54,446 bases of DNA, taken from positions 1 through 54,446 of the forward strand of contig JAFAQB010000091.1 of assembly GCA_019246625.1 (NCBI GenBank). The letters are read 5' to 3'. This document shows, one piece after another, positions 25,998 through 36,682 of the stretch. Within the stretch, counting starts at the first letter, position 1. Every line of letters begins with the position of its first letter. The notes beneath the pieces were generated by a model. It saw only the letters and a program-made list of their open reading frames with translations. It had not been told where the DNA came from and searched no databases. The position numbers and the translations under genes are program-made. Origin of the DNA: Nitrososphaeraceae archaeon. GTDB lineage: Archaea; Thermoproteota; Nitrososphaeria; Nitrososphaerales; Nitrososphaeraceae.

Positions 25998-26933
25998 TTA
26001 ATCTATTAAGTCATTATGGCCTACTGTTCCAACACTATTGGCAACAAGTGAGACAAATACATCATCTAAAGTTATTGGAGAAATTGTAAATGAAAGATTT
26101 CTTTTTAGCGCAAATTCTGACAATTCTTTAATAGTTGACTCAAAAGTAAAGACTCGTATAGTATCAGTGCCAGTGTCCACTATTGAACCGTATGATCTGA
26201 GTAAATCGACATCAATTCCATCCTTTGCAATATCTACTCTTATATTTTGCGGTATGAACTTTCGTAGTTCACGCATTGTACCCTTTGCTATTAAATGGCC
26301 ATTATCTATTATCACAATATTGTCTGAAAGCATTTCAGCTTCATCCATATAATGTGTTGTTAACAAGATGGACCCTCCTTCCTTTTTCCAATCCTTGATT
26401 GCTGACCAGACCTGACGTCTTGAAACGGGATCCAAACCGATTGTCGGCTCATCAAGGAATAGTAATTGAGCGTTAGTAGCTATTGCCATTGCTACAAGGA
26501 TTTTTTGTTTCATGCCCCCCGAAAGGTTCATTGCAGGCATGTCTTTTGCTTCATAAAGTTCAAGCTTATTTAAAATGTTTTCAGTCTTTTCTCTAGCCAC
26601 TTTTTTATCTTCCCCTCTAATTTGTAGCCAATTATATACATGATCCCAAGGAGTAAGTGCTCTCAATGGCCTTCCTTCTTGTGGAACTATAGAAATAACA
26701 TTTCTTATTTTACTTGGCTCCTTTAAAACATCATACCCAAGTACAGATATTGTTCCAGCAGAAGGCATTAACTGAGTAGCACATATACGTATAAAGGTGG
26801 TCTTACCAGCACCATTTCTACCAAGAAGTGTAAATATTTTTCTGGGTTCCACATTTAATGACACATTGTTTAATGCTACATGTCTTGAATCCTTATATGC
26901 CTTCGAAACCCTTCTTGCCTCAATTGCATGCAC
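25998..26933 (-). CDS. ABC transporter ATP-binding protein (DrrA/CcmA type)
   Basis: 311 residues: Walker A GRNGAGKTT (38-46), Q-loop VPQEGRP, signature LSGGMKQK (about 138-145), Walker B LLFLDEPTIGLDP and a C-terminal domain typical of exporters of drugs, lipids or polysaccharides coupled to ABC-2 permeases. No permease gene is adjacent: downstream lies tRNA-Leu and upstream a gap before dnaJ. The partner must be encoded elsewhere, or the protein serves several permeases. ATG start at 26931-26933. Confidence 0.9.
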   Translation of the reverse strand: MHAIEARRVSKAYKDSRHVALNNVSLNVEPRKIFTLLGRNGAGKTTFIRICATQLMPSAGTISVLGYDVLKEPSKIRNVISIVPQEGRPLRALTPWDHVYNWLQIRGEDKKVAREKTENILNKLELYEAKDMPAMNLSGGMKQKILVAMAIATNAQLLFLDEPTIGLDPVSRRQVWSAIKDWKKEGGSILLTTHYMDEAEMLSDNIVIIDNGHLIAKGTMRELRKFIPQNIRVDIAKDGIDVDLLRSYGSIVDTGTDTIRVFTFESTIKELSEFALKRNLSFTISPITLDDVFVSLVANSVGTVGHNDLID

Positions 26934-27297
26934 ATCTGTAGTTTGTTATAAATAAGAATATATATTATGCATTAAAGAGTGGGAAAACGTAAGTTGGAAA
27001 TAAAGTTTAGTCAAAAAGAAGTATGTTAGATAATAACAGAGTGATCGAGAAAACTGAGCATTATTCATTTCTGTAGATAGAGCCACTTGACAACTCAATA
27101 GCATTACAATTTATTCTTTTCAATTTAGACCTATTCTATGTGCATGGGAATTAATACACTACCCGATAATTAAATTTTACAGATTACACGTATTCTAAAA
27201 AATTTAGAATATAACCAAGAAACTACATACCACATTTTTATTAATCTTGGATGGGATTTTCACTTTGAAGAATGTCATCCCTATAAATGTATATCTA
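26934..27297. other. Intergenic region
   Basis: 364 bp between the ABC ATPase start and the dnaJ stop. AT-rich, presumably terminator of the dnaK operon and promoter of the ATPase gene; nothing else recognised. Confidence 0.4.
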
Positions 27298-28446
27298 TTA
27301 TACGCCCTCTTCTCTACTTTGAAATTCTATTTCTAACTGCTTAATTAATGTTTTTTGTCTGTCATTTAATTTGGTTGGAACCTTAATATCGATTCTAGTA
27401 AGTAGGTCACCCTTACCATATCCACCATAGCGAGGCAGTCCTTTACCTTTAATTTTTAAAATAGTATTTGGTTGTGTACCCTGTGGAATTTTTAATTTTT
27501 CATGGCCGTCAAGCGTGGGAACTCGAACTTCTGTTCCAAGTGCCAGATCAGTAAATTTAAGATTAAGATTGTAAAGCAGATGACCGTCTTCTAATCTCTC
27601 AAATAGTGGATGTTGTCTAACATGGATTCTTATTAATAGATCTCCAGGAAATCCATTTTCGGATGGCTCTCCCTCACCACGCAATTGCAATGTCATTCCA
27701 TCCTCTACTCCTGCAGGAATTTCTATATCTATTTTCTTACTTCTTCTGACTCTGCCTGAACCATTACAGATATTGCAGGGTTTATCAATAATTTCGCCTT
27801 GACCTTGGCACGTTTGGCATGGCTCTAGTGATACAAAAGTGGAAAATCTATTTTGATTATATATATGTCTAGTTTGTCCTTGGCCGTTACAAACGCTACA
27901 TTTCTTTGGCTTAGTTCCAGGTGCAGCACCAGTTCCACCACAATTGTTACACTTCTCAAGTTTTGGTAGATCTAGTTTATCTTTTCTTCCTTTAAGGACG
28001 TCTTCTAGGGAAAGTTCAATGTCATAAATAATATCCTGTCCTTTTCTTCTACCTCCACCTCTACCAAAGCTAAAGCCAAAACCAAAAGGATCATTACCGC
28101 TCATACCGCTGAAACCGCCAGCACCACGGCCTCCAAATATCTGCTCAAAAATATCCTTAACACCACTGAATCCCATATCTCTGAAGACTTCATCGAAATT
28201 TGCTTCCGAGCCTCTGAATACCTCTTCGGCGCCAACATGGCCATATATGTCGTACCTTTTTCTTTTTTCATCGTCAGACAAAACAGCGTATGCTTCTGAA
28301 ATTTCTTTGAACTTTTCTTCAGATCCAGGTGACTTATTTCGGTCAGGGTGATACTGTAATGCTAACTTTCTGTATGCGTTCTTGATTTCTTCCTTACTTG
28401 CATTCCTACTAACTGTAAGAACATCATAATAGTCCCTCTTGCTCAT
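27298..28446 (-). CDS. dnaJ: Chaperone DnaJ (type I Hsp40)
   Basis: 382 residues: J domain with the HPD tripeptide in [11 protein letters not shown] (about 30-40), Gly/Phe-rich linker ([18 protein letters not shown]), four zinc repeats ([32 protein letters not shown]) and the C-terminal substrate-binding barrels. It stimulates DnaK ATPase and delivers unfolded clients. Third gene of grpE-dnaK-dnaJ, 54 nt after dnaK. Bacterial-type chaperones of this kind reached Thaumarchaeota by ancient transfer (family knowledge). Confidence 0.97.
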   Translation of the reverse strand: MSKRDYYDVLTVSRNASKEEIKNAYRKLALQYHPDRNKSPGSEEKFKEISEAYAVLSDDEKRKRYDIYGHVGAEEVFRGSEANFDEVFRDMGFSGVKDIFEQIFGGRGAGGFSGMSGNDPFGFGFSFGRGGGRRKGQDIIYDIELSLEDVLKGRKDKLDLPKLEKCNNCGGTGAAPGTKPKKCSVCNGQGQTRHIYNQNRFSTFVSLEPCQTCQGQGEIIDKPCNICNGSGRVRRSKKIDIEIPAGVEDGMTLQLRGEGEPSENGFPGDLLIRIHVRQHPLFERLEDGHLLYNLNLKFTDLALGTEVRVPTLDGHEKLKIPQGTQPNTILKIKGKGLPRYGGYGKGDLLTRIDIKVPTKLNDRQKTLIKQLEIEFQSREEGV

Positions 28447-28500
28447 ATTTTCACACTCCTATGGTTCTTTATTATCAATAGTGTAAGATGTTGTTCAATA

Positions 28501-30396
28501 TTATGAAGGTGGAGGTGGTGGCGTTGTGTCTGATGTATTAGTACCTGAGTCAAATCCTCCAACATTAGACCCTGTACCGGCGGAACCAGTGCCATCTGCT
28601 GTTGCTCCTCCTGAGGTAGTAGTAGATGCAGAGGGGGCTCCTGCAGCTCTATAAGCTTCCGCGCTAACCTCACCAAGAATATTTTTCAATTCTTGCATCT
28701 TTGACCTAATATTGTCTACATTGTTGCTAGCAATTGCATCCTTCAAATCTTGAGCAGATTTGTTGACTCTGTCTACTTGTTCTTGTTTGATTTTATCTTT
28801 CAGATCTTGCTTTACTAGTTTTTCTGCTGCATAGGTCAAATTATCAGCTTCATTTTTGATTTCAGCCTCCTCTTTCTTCTTTTTATCGGCATCGGCAAAT
28901 CTTTCTGATTCTTTCTTTAGTTTCTCGATCTCTTCTTTTGACAGTTTAGTGTTTGCAGTTATAGTAATTTTTGCCTCTTTTGATGTAGCCATGTCTTTGG
29001 CTGTAACGTTCAAGATTCCATTCGCATCTATATCAAAAGTAACCTCAATCTGGGGTATACCTCTTGGTGCTGGGGGGATTCCAGATAGGTTAAACATCCC
29101 AAGCGATACACAATCAGATGCCATAGGTCTTTCGCCTTGCACTACATGAATCGTAACGGCAGTCTGGTAATCAGCTGCAGTAGTAAACACCTTGCTCTTT
29201 TTTGAAGGAATTGTGGTGTTACGCTCTATTAGAGGCTCTTTTAAACCACCAAGAACTTCTACACCTAGAGTAAGTGGTGTGACATCTACTAAAAGTATGT
29301 CTGTTGACACATCGCCGGAAATAATAGCTCCTTGTATAGCTGCTCCCATTGCAACAGCTTCCATTGGATCCACACCGCGTTCTGGCTCCTTACCCATAAC
29401 GTTTGCAACGAATTGTCTAACAATCGGCATTCTTGTAGGTCCACCAATCAATATGATTTTATCAACTTCATTTGGTGCTATTTTCGCATCCTGAATAGAC
29501 TGCATCATAGGTGATCTACATCTTTCAATTATTGGCCTCAGCAGCTCTTCTAGTTTTGCTCTAGTTAAAGACAATATAAGATTCTTTGGACCTGTGGTAG
29601 CATCGTATGCAAGAAACGGCAGATTAATTTCAGTAGTAACAATATTTGATAATTCAATTTTCGCTTTCTCTGCTGCCTCCCTTATCCTCATCATTGCAGC
29701 TTTGTCATTTCTAACATCTAATCCAGATTGCTGTTTGAATTCTTGGATAATATAATCAACCAAAGCATTATCCATGTCCGTTCCTCCAAGCTGAGTATCA
29801 CCAGAAGTACTTTTAACCTGGAAAACTCCTCCTCCCATTTCCATTATTGTAACATCCAGTGTTCCGCCCCCCAAGTCAAAGACCATAATTTTAAGATCTT
29901 TCTGAACCTTGTCCAATCCGTATGCCAATGAGGCAGCTGTCGGCTCATTGATGATCCTCACGACCTGTAATCCTGCAATTTCACCAGCATCCTTTGTTGC
30001 CTGCCTTTGGTTATCGTTAAAGTAAGCAGGTACGGTGATTACTGCTTTATCCACAGTTTCCCCTAGGAAAGCCTCAGCATCTCTCTTTATTTTTTGTAAG
30101 ATGAATGCAGATATCTGTTGCGGAGTGTACTGCTTACCAAATACAGTGAATTTAAAATCAGTTCCCATTTTGCGTTTTGCTGCAAGGACAGTACCTTCGG
30201 CATTTGATATCATCTGACGTCTTGCTGGCTCACCTACAATAAGCTGGCCTTCACGAGTAAAAGCAACAACTGAGGGGAACGCCTTTCCTCCAACAGAAGT
30301 ACCTTCCGCTGCCTGTATGATTGTAGGTTTACCACCGACCATCGCTGCCGCAGCAGAGTTGCTTGTTCCAAGGTCAATTCCTATAATTTTGCCCAT
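28501..30396 (-). CDS. dnaK: Chaperone DnaK (Hsp70)
   Basis: 631 residues. ATPase domain starts with [12 protein letters not shown]; phosphate loops [11 protein letters not shown] and [10 protein letters not shown] follow; then linker [10 protein letters not shown], the substrate-binding domain ([21 protein letters not shown]) and a helical lid. The C-terminal tail is Gly/Ser/Thr-rich and ends in five prolines (TTPPPPPS) rather than the acidic EEVD-type tail. The ATG is 2 nt after the grpE stop, so translation is likely coupled. Confidence 0.97.
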   Translation of the reverse strand: MGKIIGIDLGTSNSAAAAMVGGKPTIIQAAEGTSVGGKAFPSVVAFTREGQLIVGEPARRQMISNAEGTVLAAKRKMGTDFKFTVFGKQYTPQQISAFILQKIKRDAEAFLGETVDKAVITVPAYFNDNQRQATKDAGEIAGLQVVRIINEPTAASLAYGLDKVQKDLKIMVFDLGGGTLDVTIMEMGGGVFQVKSTSGDTQLGGTDMDNALVDYIIQEFKQQSGLDVRNDKAAMMRIREAAEKAKIELSNIVTTEINLPFLAYDATTGPKNLILSLTRAKLEELLRPIIERCRSPMMQSIQDAKIAPNEVDKIILIGGPTRMPIVRQFVANVMGKEPERGVDPMEAVAMGAAIQGAIISGDVSTDILLVDVTPLTLGVEVLGGLKEPLIERNTTIPSKKSKVFTTAADYQTAVTIHVVQGERPMASDCVSLGMFNLSGIPPAPRGIPQIEVTFDIDANGILNVTAKDMATSKEAKITITANTKLSKEEIEKLKKESERFADADKKKKEEAEIKNEADNLTYAAEKLVKQDLKDKIKQEQVDRVNKSAQDLKDAIASNNVDNIRSKMQELKNILGEVSAEAYRAAGAPSASTTTSGGATADGTGSAGTGSNVGGFDSGTNTSDTTPPPPPS

Positions 30397-30398
30397 AA

Positions 30399-31013
30399 TT
30401 AATTTTCAGTCTCCTTTTCTATTTTCCCTGTATCATTATCGGTATTTTTAACTATCCTTCTAGAAATTTCTACAATGGCCGGTCTTAAAACTTTATTGTT
30501 TAGCATGTACCCTTTTCGAATCTCGCTTGTGACAGTATTCTCTGGTACATCGTCGTGATATGAGTAGCTAATAGCGTCATGGATGTTTGGATCAAAAGGA
30601 GTTCCAACTGTTTCAATTTCCATAATACCCTCGGATTTAAGAATGGAATCAAGGTTCTTTAAAATCGCTTCTAGGCCCTCAATTACAACGGCTTCAGACT
30701 TGCTCTGTTTTGCAATTTCTAGAGCCCGCAAATAATCATCACGAATATTCAGGAACTTCAAAAGGACTTCAGCTCTAGTTGATTCAACTTTTGAAGCTGT
30801 TTGCTTTTCCATTTGTTTACGATAATTATCAAAGTCGGCCATCATATACTTTAATTTATTAAGATTATTGTCCGAAGATTCTCTAGCTTTATACAATTCC
30901 TCTCTAACTAAATCCAATTCCTCTTTAACCTTACTGAGCTCCTCAGTCACATTTGTATCATTTTCGTGTTTTGATTCTTCGGTTTCTTCAATTATATCAT
31001 CCTCTTTTTCCAA
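30399..31013 (-). CDS. grpE: Nucleotide exchange factor GrpE
   Basis: 204 residues. An acidic N-terminal stretch and long coiled coil ([22 protein letters not shown]), then the conserved [13 protein letters not shown] and the beta-domain [15 protein letters not shown] and [19 protein letters not shown]. It releases ADP from DnaK. First gene of the chaperone operon; TTG start. No clear HrcA/CIRCE-type operator is visible upstream. Confidence 0.95.
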   Translation of the reverse strand: MEKEDDIIEETEESKHENDTNVTEELSKVKEELDLVREELYKARESSDNNLNKLKYMMADFDNYRKQMEKQTASKVESTRAEVLLKFLNIRDDYLRALEIAKQSKSEAVVIEGLEAILKNLDSILKSEGIMEIETVGTPFDPNIHDAISYSYHDDVPENTVTSEIRKGYMLNNKVLRPAIVEISRRIVKNTDNDTGKIEKETEN

Positions 31014-31566
31014 AATTGATCAGCAATCAAAAAATCAGAGTAACACAAATAATTACATATCGTTTAGTCTACAACCCAGGTAGAGTTTATAGACTTAAAA
31101 TTGTTTTAGTAAAATTCATTTGATCGTATTAATCACGTCAACCAAAATCATCTTTGTTTATCTTGCCATCATTAAACTCAACGGACAGAATGAAATATAA
31201 AATGAAATACATTGTTTGCTATGAAACCATTTATTCTGACAGTTTTTAAATTTATAAATCTGAAATTTCAAAATATCTATTATTAGCTGTTGATTTTTTA
31301 GACACCATGATGCAATCCATATAGAATAGAATCACCAATCATGAACAGTCCATAAATGATGCTGTCAGAGCAGTATTTATCAAGATAAATATAGATGAAG
31401 ACCATCTCACTACACTCTCTTTTGGCTCTAGCATCCAAAGCAATTTAAATGGTGTTTTATACATGTTTAATGTATATATCACCAAAATGTAAAAGAAAAA
31501 ATCACACTAGTAGCAACCCAATAAAAAGTAACAGTTTGTATGACTGGAAACAAGGAAAAAAATTCC
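31014..31566. other. Intergenic region upstream of grpE
   Basis: 553 bp between the grpE start and the stop of the 75-residue gene. It should contain the heat-shock operon promoter near 31030-31080; no defined operator can be picked by eye. Confidence 0.4.
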
Positions 31567-31794
31567 CTAAACGATGTCTAACTGGGGAAATGATGTTACA
31601 TTGACTCGCAGTTCTGTTTGGATCTTTCTAATTTTCGTTGCGTATTCCCGCATTTTGACATCGTCACTCTGTACCTTTGCGATTCTATAGCCTTTCCATG
31701 CTTTTCTTAAGGCTCCCCAACTCTGACCAGTAGTAAAGCTGTTTTCTGGCTGCTGTATCTGCGTTTCATGATGAAGTGACATTATTGCAGTCAT
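31567..31794 (-). CDS. Small hypothetical protein, 75 aa
   Basis: Soluble, basic and helical; the core SWGALRKAWKGYRIAKVQSD followed by MREYATKIRKIQTEL looks like a two-helix unit that could bind nucleic acid. I do not recognise the family. A second Met at residue 5 could be the true start. Monocistronic, upstream of grpE on the same strand. Confidence 0.6.
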   Translation of the reverse strand: MTAIMSLHHETQIQQPENSFTTGQSWGALRKAWKGYRIAKVQSDDVKMREYATKIRKIQTELRVNVTSFPQLDIV

Positions 31795-31988
31795 ATCTAT
31801 CTGAGAAGGTTCCCAAGTTCGTACTTAGAACCAATAGTCAACTTTAACTTATTGTAGAGTAAAATGCTTTAAGGTTATATTTGTTAAACTGAAATTTATG
31901 ATAATAAAGGAACAATATTATAATGAGTAAAATGTGGCATACGTAATATCACACTAGTTATTATAATTTTTATTTGAATAAATTATTT

Positions 31989-32420
31989 TTAAGCATAATT
32001 TCCTTTAATTGAGGATCTTGCACCACATGCTTCACATAACAAAAATCCAAGTTTTCTATTCCTTTCAGTTCTAGTATCAGGACTCCCACATACAGGGCAA
32101 ATTACATAGTCTTTGATATACCTGTCTATTAGTGTTCCAAAAGATGAAGGTTCTTTACGTCCAAGGAATATTACTCTGTCACCAGCGATGTAACCAGCAG
32201 AAGCAAGTTCCTTGTTAAGATAAAGCAGTAATTTCTCTGGGTCTCTTCTCAATGCTTTTGGAAATTCGATAAAATTTCTGAAAATTGTACGTTGTCCGAT
32301 CCAAATAATATGTGGAGTGGGAACCTCGAGTCTTGATACAGCCTTTCTTGAAGTATTACCAAGCTTATCTTGTAAACGCTTAAGTAAAAGTTCGTAATCT
32401 GATTTTGTCTGACTACTCAT
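31989..32420 (-). CDS. eif2b: Translation initiation factor aIF2 subunit beta
   Basis: 143 residues, normal archaeal length. The alpha-beta domain contains RTIFRNFIEFPKALRRDPEKLLLYLNKELA-type sequence and the C-terminal zinc ribbon CPVCGSPDTRTER and CEACGARSSIK. Part of the heterotrimer that brings initiator tRNA-Met to the ribosome; that tRNA is itself encoded at 24292. ATG at 32418-32420. Confidence 0.95.
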   Translation of the reverse strand: MSSQTKSDYELLLKRLQDKLGNTSRKAVSRLEVPTPHIIWIGQRTIFRNFIEFPKALRRDPEKLLLYLNKELASAGYIAGDRVIFLGRKEPSSFGTLIDRYIKDYVICPVCGSPDTRTERNRKLGFLLCEACGARSSIKGNYA

Positions 32421-32802
32421 AGATCGTATTTAATAAGTCGGTTTAATGTGTTTTATGGAAAGCAAATTTTTGTGTTAAACTTCCTCTGATTATAATAATA
32501 GGCGAATTACGCTATAGACACTCAATCCACAAATCAGTATAAAATATGTAAATTGCAAAAATATAGCATATGCAGACAAGGAGATCCTTCTAGGAATTAT
32601 TTGACTAAAAAGATAGATAGAGATTACGTCACGGACTAGGGAATGTTACATTTAATTGCATACTTATAATTCACTGCTTGATTTAGCTCGAATATTTCTT
32701 ATCTTCATAATATCTGTACAGTTCTGTTCCTTTAAATTAATCAGCCTCCCTCGTTATGCATATGCGACCGATTTTTATACCTGAATTGCATTTCAAAGAA
32801 TA
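32421..32802. other. Divergent promoter region
   Basis: 382 bp between aIF2-beta (minus) and the unknown gene pair (plus); holds both promoters. CTTATTAAATACG just before the aIF2-beta start on the minus strand may be its TATA element. No gene seen. Confidence 0.4.
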
Positions 32803-33075
32803 ATGCAAAACAAGCAGGAATTAAAATCGATTTCTGTGTTCATACCTTTAGAAAAAATAGAATATAACCTATCAGAAATCGGCTTTTCAATTAATGGTAC
32901 TACGACGATTGTAGCAGAAGGTAAATTTTGGAAGAAGATGCTATATGTTAAGGATAACGAAAGAATTAGCATTTCAGAAGAAATCGGTGATGCTTATCCA
33001 AAAGATCCTATTATTACCATTTGCGCTTCTAAAAGCACTATTTCAAAAATTATAGATGGAGTGAAAAAAGTTTAA
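32803..33075 (+). CDS. Hypothetical protein, 90 aa, first gene of an unknown pair
   Basis: Starts at ATG (MQNKQELKSISVFIPLEKIE). Probably a small alpha-beta domain; no membrane segment or known motif. Its TAA overlaps the ATG of the next gene by one base (TAATG), a strong sign of translational coupling and of a shared job. I do not recognise the family. Confidence 0.68.
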   Translation: MQNKQELKSISVFIPLEKIEYNLSEIGFSINGTTTIVAEGKFWKKMLYVKDNERISISEEIGDAYPKDPIITICASKSTISKIIDGVKKV

Positions 33076-33623
33076 TGCCTATTTATGAATGTAATGAACA
33101 GCAGTTTGTCGAAAACATTCGCAGGTTAATTGAAACTTCAGAAAAATTTCTTGTTAATCGCAGGATCATAATGTACGATGATGCCAGATATGGCCCATCA
33201 ACCTTGCCTGAGGAAGAATTTGCACGATATGCAACGATATGCATTAGGAAATCATTAAAATCAACCGTTTTCTCCAAGGTTCCATTCATTGATGAATTTC
33301 ATGGAAGACTGTACAATGAGAATGAAATTCTTCATGGAGCATCTAACCTTCTGTTTCCAAGAATGTCAATTCCTTACTATAAAGTAGAATATTCAATAAA
33401 CGTGTGGGGTGGCACTTACCTTTTGACATTTGATGCACTGTTTAAGCCAGAGATCATGATTGAAAAAAGAAGTGGAAAGGGAATGGCTAAAGGAACTTTG
33501 ATCCATGTTTTAAAATATGATCCTCCGGAAGAACGACTTTTAACTATTAATCTGCCAACAAATGTCATGGTTTTTGACGTGAAAAATATGATAAGAGTTA
33601 TAGACTATTCTCTAAGATTCTAA
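33075..33623 (+). CDS. Hypothetical protein, 182 aa, second gene of an unknown pair
   Basis: Coupled to the previous gene by TAATG. Soluble; alternating beta strands in the second half (YYKVEYSINVWGGTYLLTFDAL, LIHVLKYDPPEERLLTINL) suggest a beta-rich domain after a helical start. No catalytic motif recognised. Gap of 126 bp to the next, convergent gene. Confidence 0.72.
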   Translation: MPIYECNEQQFVENIRRLIETSEKFLVNRRIIMYDDARYGPSTLPEEEFARYATICIRKSLKSTVFSKVPFIDEFHGRLYNENEILHGASNLLFPRMSIPYYKVEYSINVWGGTYLLTFDALFKPEIMIEKRSGKGMAKGTLIHVLKYDPPEERLLTINLPTNVMVFDVKNMIRVIDYSLRF

Positions 33624-33749
33624 TTTATTGTCTATGATTTGTAAACTTTATTTTCTCTTCGCTTATATGCAATAGTAAAAGGGGTTTTGTCAGCTTGTTT
33701 AGAATAATTACAAATTAAATTTCTACATGAAGGTTATCCTTATAGTAAG

Positions 33750-34346
33750 TTAACTATTCTTTATTATCCAATTTATGAATGGAATAAGCGTATTTTTAAC
33801 TGGTAACGATTTAGAATCTTTTACATTAAATCCCAATAACAACATCCTCCCCTCAAGCTTCTTTTTTATTGTAGTGGGAATCTGATTTTCCTTGAGTGGT
33901 CCAAATAGTTCAAAAAAATGGTCTTGTGCATAGTATGCAATGTGTTGTGCAAAGCAACTTGATAGAATGATGGGATCAGTAGCAATACGTTTATTCATTT
34001 CATATAAATTAAACGATTTGTCATTCTGCACTTCAATGGAAATTTGTAAGGCTCTTCTGGTATAGCTTTCACGCACAAAATCATGATGCATTTTAGTAGG
34101 ATTGTTAATAAACATCCTTATATCCCTAGATAATTGCTCAATTGTTCTTCTTGCTAGATCAGTAGCGGCCAAAATTTCTATATCTCCTTTTACGCCATCA
34201 TCTTTACCAAATAGATAAAATGTCGCCATTATCTCATGTTTATCTATAAATGGAAAGCCTACATTGCCAGCTATAAATCTCGTAATCCTATATGAAATAT
34301 CCTCAGGTGAAAACATGCCCATATATGAATCTGCTATAAGAACCAT
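33750..34346 (-). CDS. Hypothetical protein, 198 aa
   Basis: Soluble alpha-beta protein (MVLIADSYMGMFSPEDISYR at the start, LIPFINWIIKNS at the end). The long helical middle (ATDLARRTIEQLSRDIRMFI) and the ISIEVQNDKSF strand do not match a family I know. ATG start. Monocistronic; convergent with the unknown pair. Confidence 0.7.
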   Translation of the reverse strand: MVLIADSYMGMFSPEDISYRITRFIAGNVGFPFIDKHEIMATFYLFGKDDGVKGDIEILAATDLARRTIEQLSRDIRMFINNPTKMHHDFVRESYTRRALQISIEVQNDKSFNLYEMNKRIATDPIILSSCFAQHIAYYAQDHFFELFGPLKENQIPTTIKKKLEGRMLLLGFNVKDSKSLPVKNTLIPFINWIIKNS

Positions 34347-34516
34347 TGTTTATTACTCGGAAGCAACTTTGATTTAATCTTCAAACAAAATGTGCTAATT
34401 CAAGTTGTTTTTCGTAAATTCAAGTACGTAGATGATAGGGTATCAAGATCTGACTACTATGATAATATCACATAACAATTGTTTAATAGAAAAAATAAGG
34501 TAAAAGGTTTTGTTTA

Positions 34517-35110
34517 TTAATGTGCATGGGGCGGAGGCGCACTGCCTTTGGATAGCGATTCATTGAAGGTTCCCGATGCTTTTTCGTGAAATTCCAAGTT
34601 AGATTGGTCTACTTTGACAGCCTGAGGTGGACATACTGAAACACAGGCCATACACCATATACAATCGTGTTCCCTTATTGGATCAGCTTTGTCTGTATAG
34701 TCTTTTCTCTCTTCCTTAACGGTGCTACCAGTTCCAGCGCTTGTTGCATTAGCTACATCTTTCGCTGGGACATCCTGTTCTGTTCTATACCACTGAAACA
34801 CTTGCACGGGACAGGCTTCGATACAAGCACCATCTGCTACGCATGAGTCCCAGTCAACTGCAACCATAGTGCCATGCGACCCTAGAGGAGTAATTTCTTC
34901 TCCTCTTGTCGCATAAGCTGACTTTACCTCCTCATTCTCTGCAGCCTCGGCTAATTTCCCTGGGCCCCAAACAAAATGGTAGTGTTCACCATCAGAATGC
35001 ATATGCTTACCTATTACTTGCTGGTTTCTTGGAAAGTCTGGATCTATTGGCATACTTATCTGAGAATAATCAAGATACATATTATTTAAACCATATGCGC
35101 GAAGAACCAA
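34517..35110 (-). CDS. zfx: Zinc-containing 7Fe-type ferredoxin
   Basis: 197 residues from TTG; an internal ATG at codon 11 is a likely start. The cluster I motif CVADGACIEACP has Asp93 where a fourth cysteine would be, as in Sulfolobus zinc ferredoxin, so it should hold a [3Fe-4S] cluster; cluster II CIWCMACVSVCP is a full [4Fe-4S] site. The N-terminal extension has the histidine-rich KHMHSDGEHYHFVWG that in that family binds zinc. An insert of about 25 residues (Ala/Thr/Gly/Lys-rich) separates the clusters. Main soluble electron carrier for 2-oxoacid oxidoreductases in such archaea. Confidence 0.92.
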   Translation of the reverse strand: MVLRAYGLNNMYLDYSQISMPIDPDFPRNQQVIGKHMHSDGEHYHFVWGPGKLAEAAENEEVKSAYATRGEEITPLGSHGTMVAVDWDSCVADGACIEACPVQVFQWYRTEQDVPAKDVANATSAGTGSTVKEERKDYTDKADPIREHDCIWCMACVSVCPPQAVKVDQSNLEFHEKASGTFNESLSKGSAPPPHAH

Positions 35111-35213
35111 ACAGATTATAACAAGAGCTTGTCATTATTTTATTTCGAACCAACTATGCAATTTATGAAACATTTATCCATTGTATTGTTTTCATCTTTT
35201 ACCGTTATCATTT

Positions 35214-36389
35214 TTACTTCTCAAATAATATATTTAGTTCATCACCAAGTAATTTAGCTTTGACAAGCTTCATTCCTATAGTAGCACTGGGCAAGGGTAT
35301 GATATTAACAAGATATCCAACAGGATTTTTTACCTTTATCGTAAGCTGATCGCCATATCGTTCTATATCAAAATCGTCCTTCTCGGTAAAAGGAACCTTA
35401 ACCGTCATTCGCAATGTAGAATCCTCTGTTTTAAAAGCAAATGCCTTTCCGATATAGAATATCTTCGCAGGATCTTCTTTCCCAAACATCAGTTCTCCAT
35501 TCATTTGCAACATTTCGACTCCACATAATTCGCTATTGTGAAGTTTGACCTCTTTAATTGGAAGAGGGTAGAAGTTCGACTTCGCTTCTTCTACTTTTGT
35601 TCTCTGGAAATCTGCCCAGTTTGCATAATATTGATCAGGACTACCTAACGGCATAATTTTGTTAATTATAGCAAGATCAACGTTTATTCCGTAAAGGGAT
35701 GCCGAAACGAACGCTCTCTTAGCGTTCTCTATACTGAATGTATCAGGATTGACGACCAGTCTTATACTAGCTATATCAGGATTTCTTATAACTTCTGACA
35801 GCAGCTCAAGCCTATCTAATAGTTCTAGTTCACTTTGTAGAACGCTTCTCGATGGAGTCGGAGCCTTTGACAATGGTTGAAACATTCTGGTAACTCCACT
35901 GAAAATTCCTGCCAGCCCAGTAAGTTTTCTTCCAATACTTCCAACTAATTTTGGAAAATATAAATATCTTAAAGCTTCTCCAGATGCTGGCATATCAAGA
36001 ACTATACAATCAAATATTTTAGTGCGCATAACTTCCTCAATTTTCAATAAAGAGAATAATTGAGTCATTCCAGGTAACATTGCAATTTCGTACGCAAGAG
36101 TTTCATCTATTCCTTTTGCAGAAAATATTGACGCTATATAAGAAAGGATTGTACCGTATTGTTTGTTCATTTCGGTTACTGGATCAATCTGTAATGCATA
36201 TAAATTAGAAAGGATTTCTTTTGGTTCATGGCCAATGTCTGACATCATAAGGGCATCACTTAAAGTGTGAGCAGGATCAGCTGAAATTACCAGTGTCTTG
36301 TGCTTATTATAAGCGAGCATGATTGCAGTAGAACATGAATTTACAGTCTTACCGGTACCACCTTTGCCAGTGTAAATTATCAATCTCAA
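35214..36389 (-). CDS. ArsA/GET3-like ATPase
   Basis: 391 residues. Deviant Walker A YTGKGGTGKT (6-15), switch motif ISADPAHTLSDAL and LDMPASGEALRYL, one ATPase domain, then a C-terminal small-heat-shock-like domain (about 310-391; LRMTVKVPFTEKDDFDIE and DQLTIKVKNPVG) known from archaeal and cyanobacterial ArsA homologues. The family includes the tail-anchored-protein targeting factor Get3 and arsenite pump ATPases; with no arsenic genes nearby a chaperone role is more likely (inference). TTG start 27-36 nt after a TATA box, thus leaderless. Confidence 0.9.
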   Translation of the reverse strand: MRLIIYTGKGGTGKTVNSCSTAIMLAYNKHKTLVISADPAHTLSDALMMSDIGHEPKEILSNLYALQIDPVTEMNKQYGTILSYIASIFSAKGIDETLAYEIAMLPGMTQLFSLLKIEEVMRTKIFDCIVLDMPASGEALRYLYFPKLVGSIGRKLTGLAGIFSGVTRMFQPLSKAPTPSRSVLQSELELLDRLELLSEVIRNPDIASIRLVVNPDTFSIENAKRAFVSASLYGINVDLAIINKIMPLGSPDQYYANWADFQRTKVEEAKSNFYPLPIKEVKLHNSELCGVEMLQMNGELMFGKEDPAKIFYIGKAFAFKTEDSTLRMTVKVPFTEKDDFDIERYGDQLTIKVKNPVGYLVNIIPLPSATIGMKLVKAKLLGDELNILFEK

Positions 36390-36415
36390 TACAAAGAAAT
36401 AACCTTTAGAATAAC

Positions 36416-36425
36416 AATATATAGC
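36416..36425 (-). promoter_or_regulatory. TATA box of the ArsA-like ATPase
   Basis: Read on the minus strand CTATATATTG lies 27-36 nt before the TTG start. The spacing leaves practically no leader and supports the TTG. Confidence 0.55.
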
Positions 36426-36682
36426 TATACAAAACGTTACTATAGCTATTCAATCCTAGACACAGGCACAAACTAATCTTTTCTGCATTGCACTAGTAGT
36501 GCAATACATGTGATCGGTGTAAGCCTCGATATGTCTTTGACGCACCATCTTCTACACGCCGTCGTCTCATACCATTTCTCATGGTAGGCCATTCGCTTTT
36601 ACCCAATTTCATTTCCTTTTTCTTGATTTATCCGCTCTTGGGATCATTAGTGCAGTCCTTCGCTCATGGTGGTTGGTTAGCA

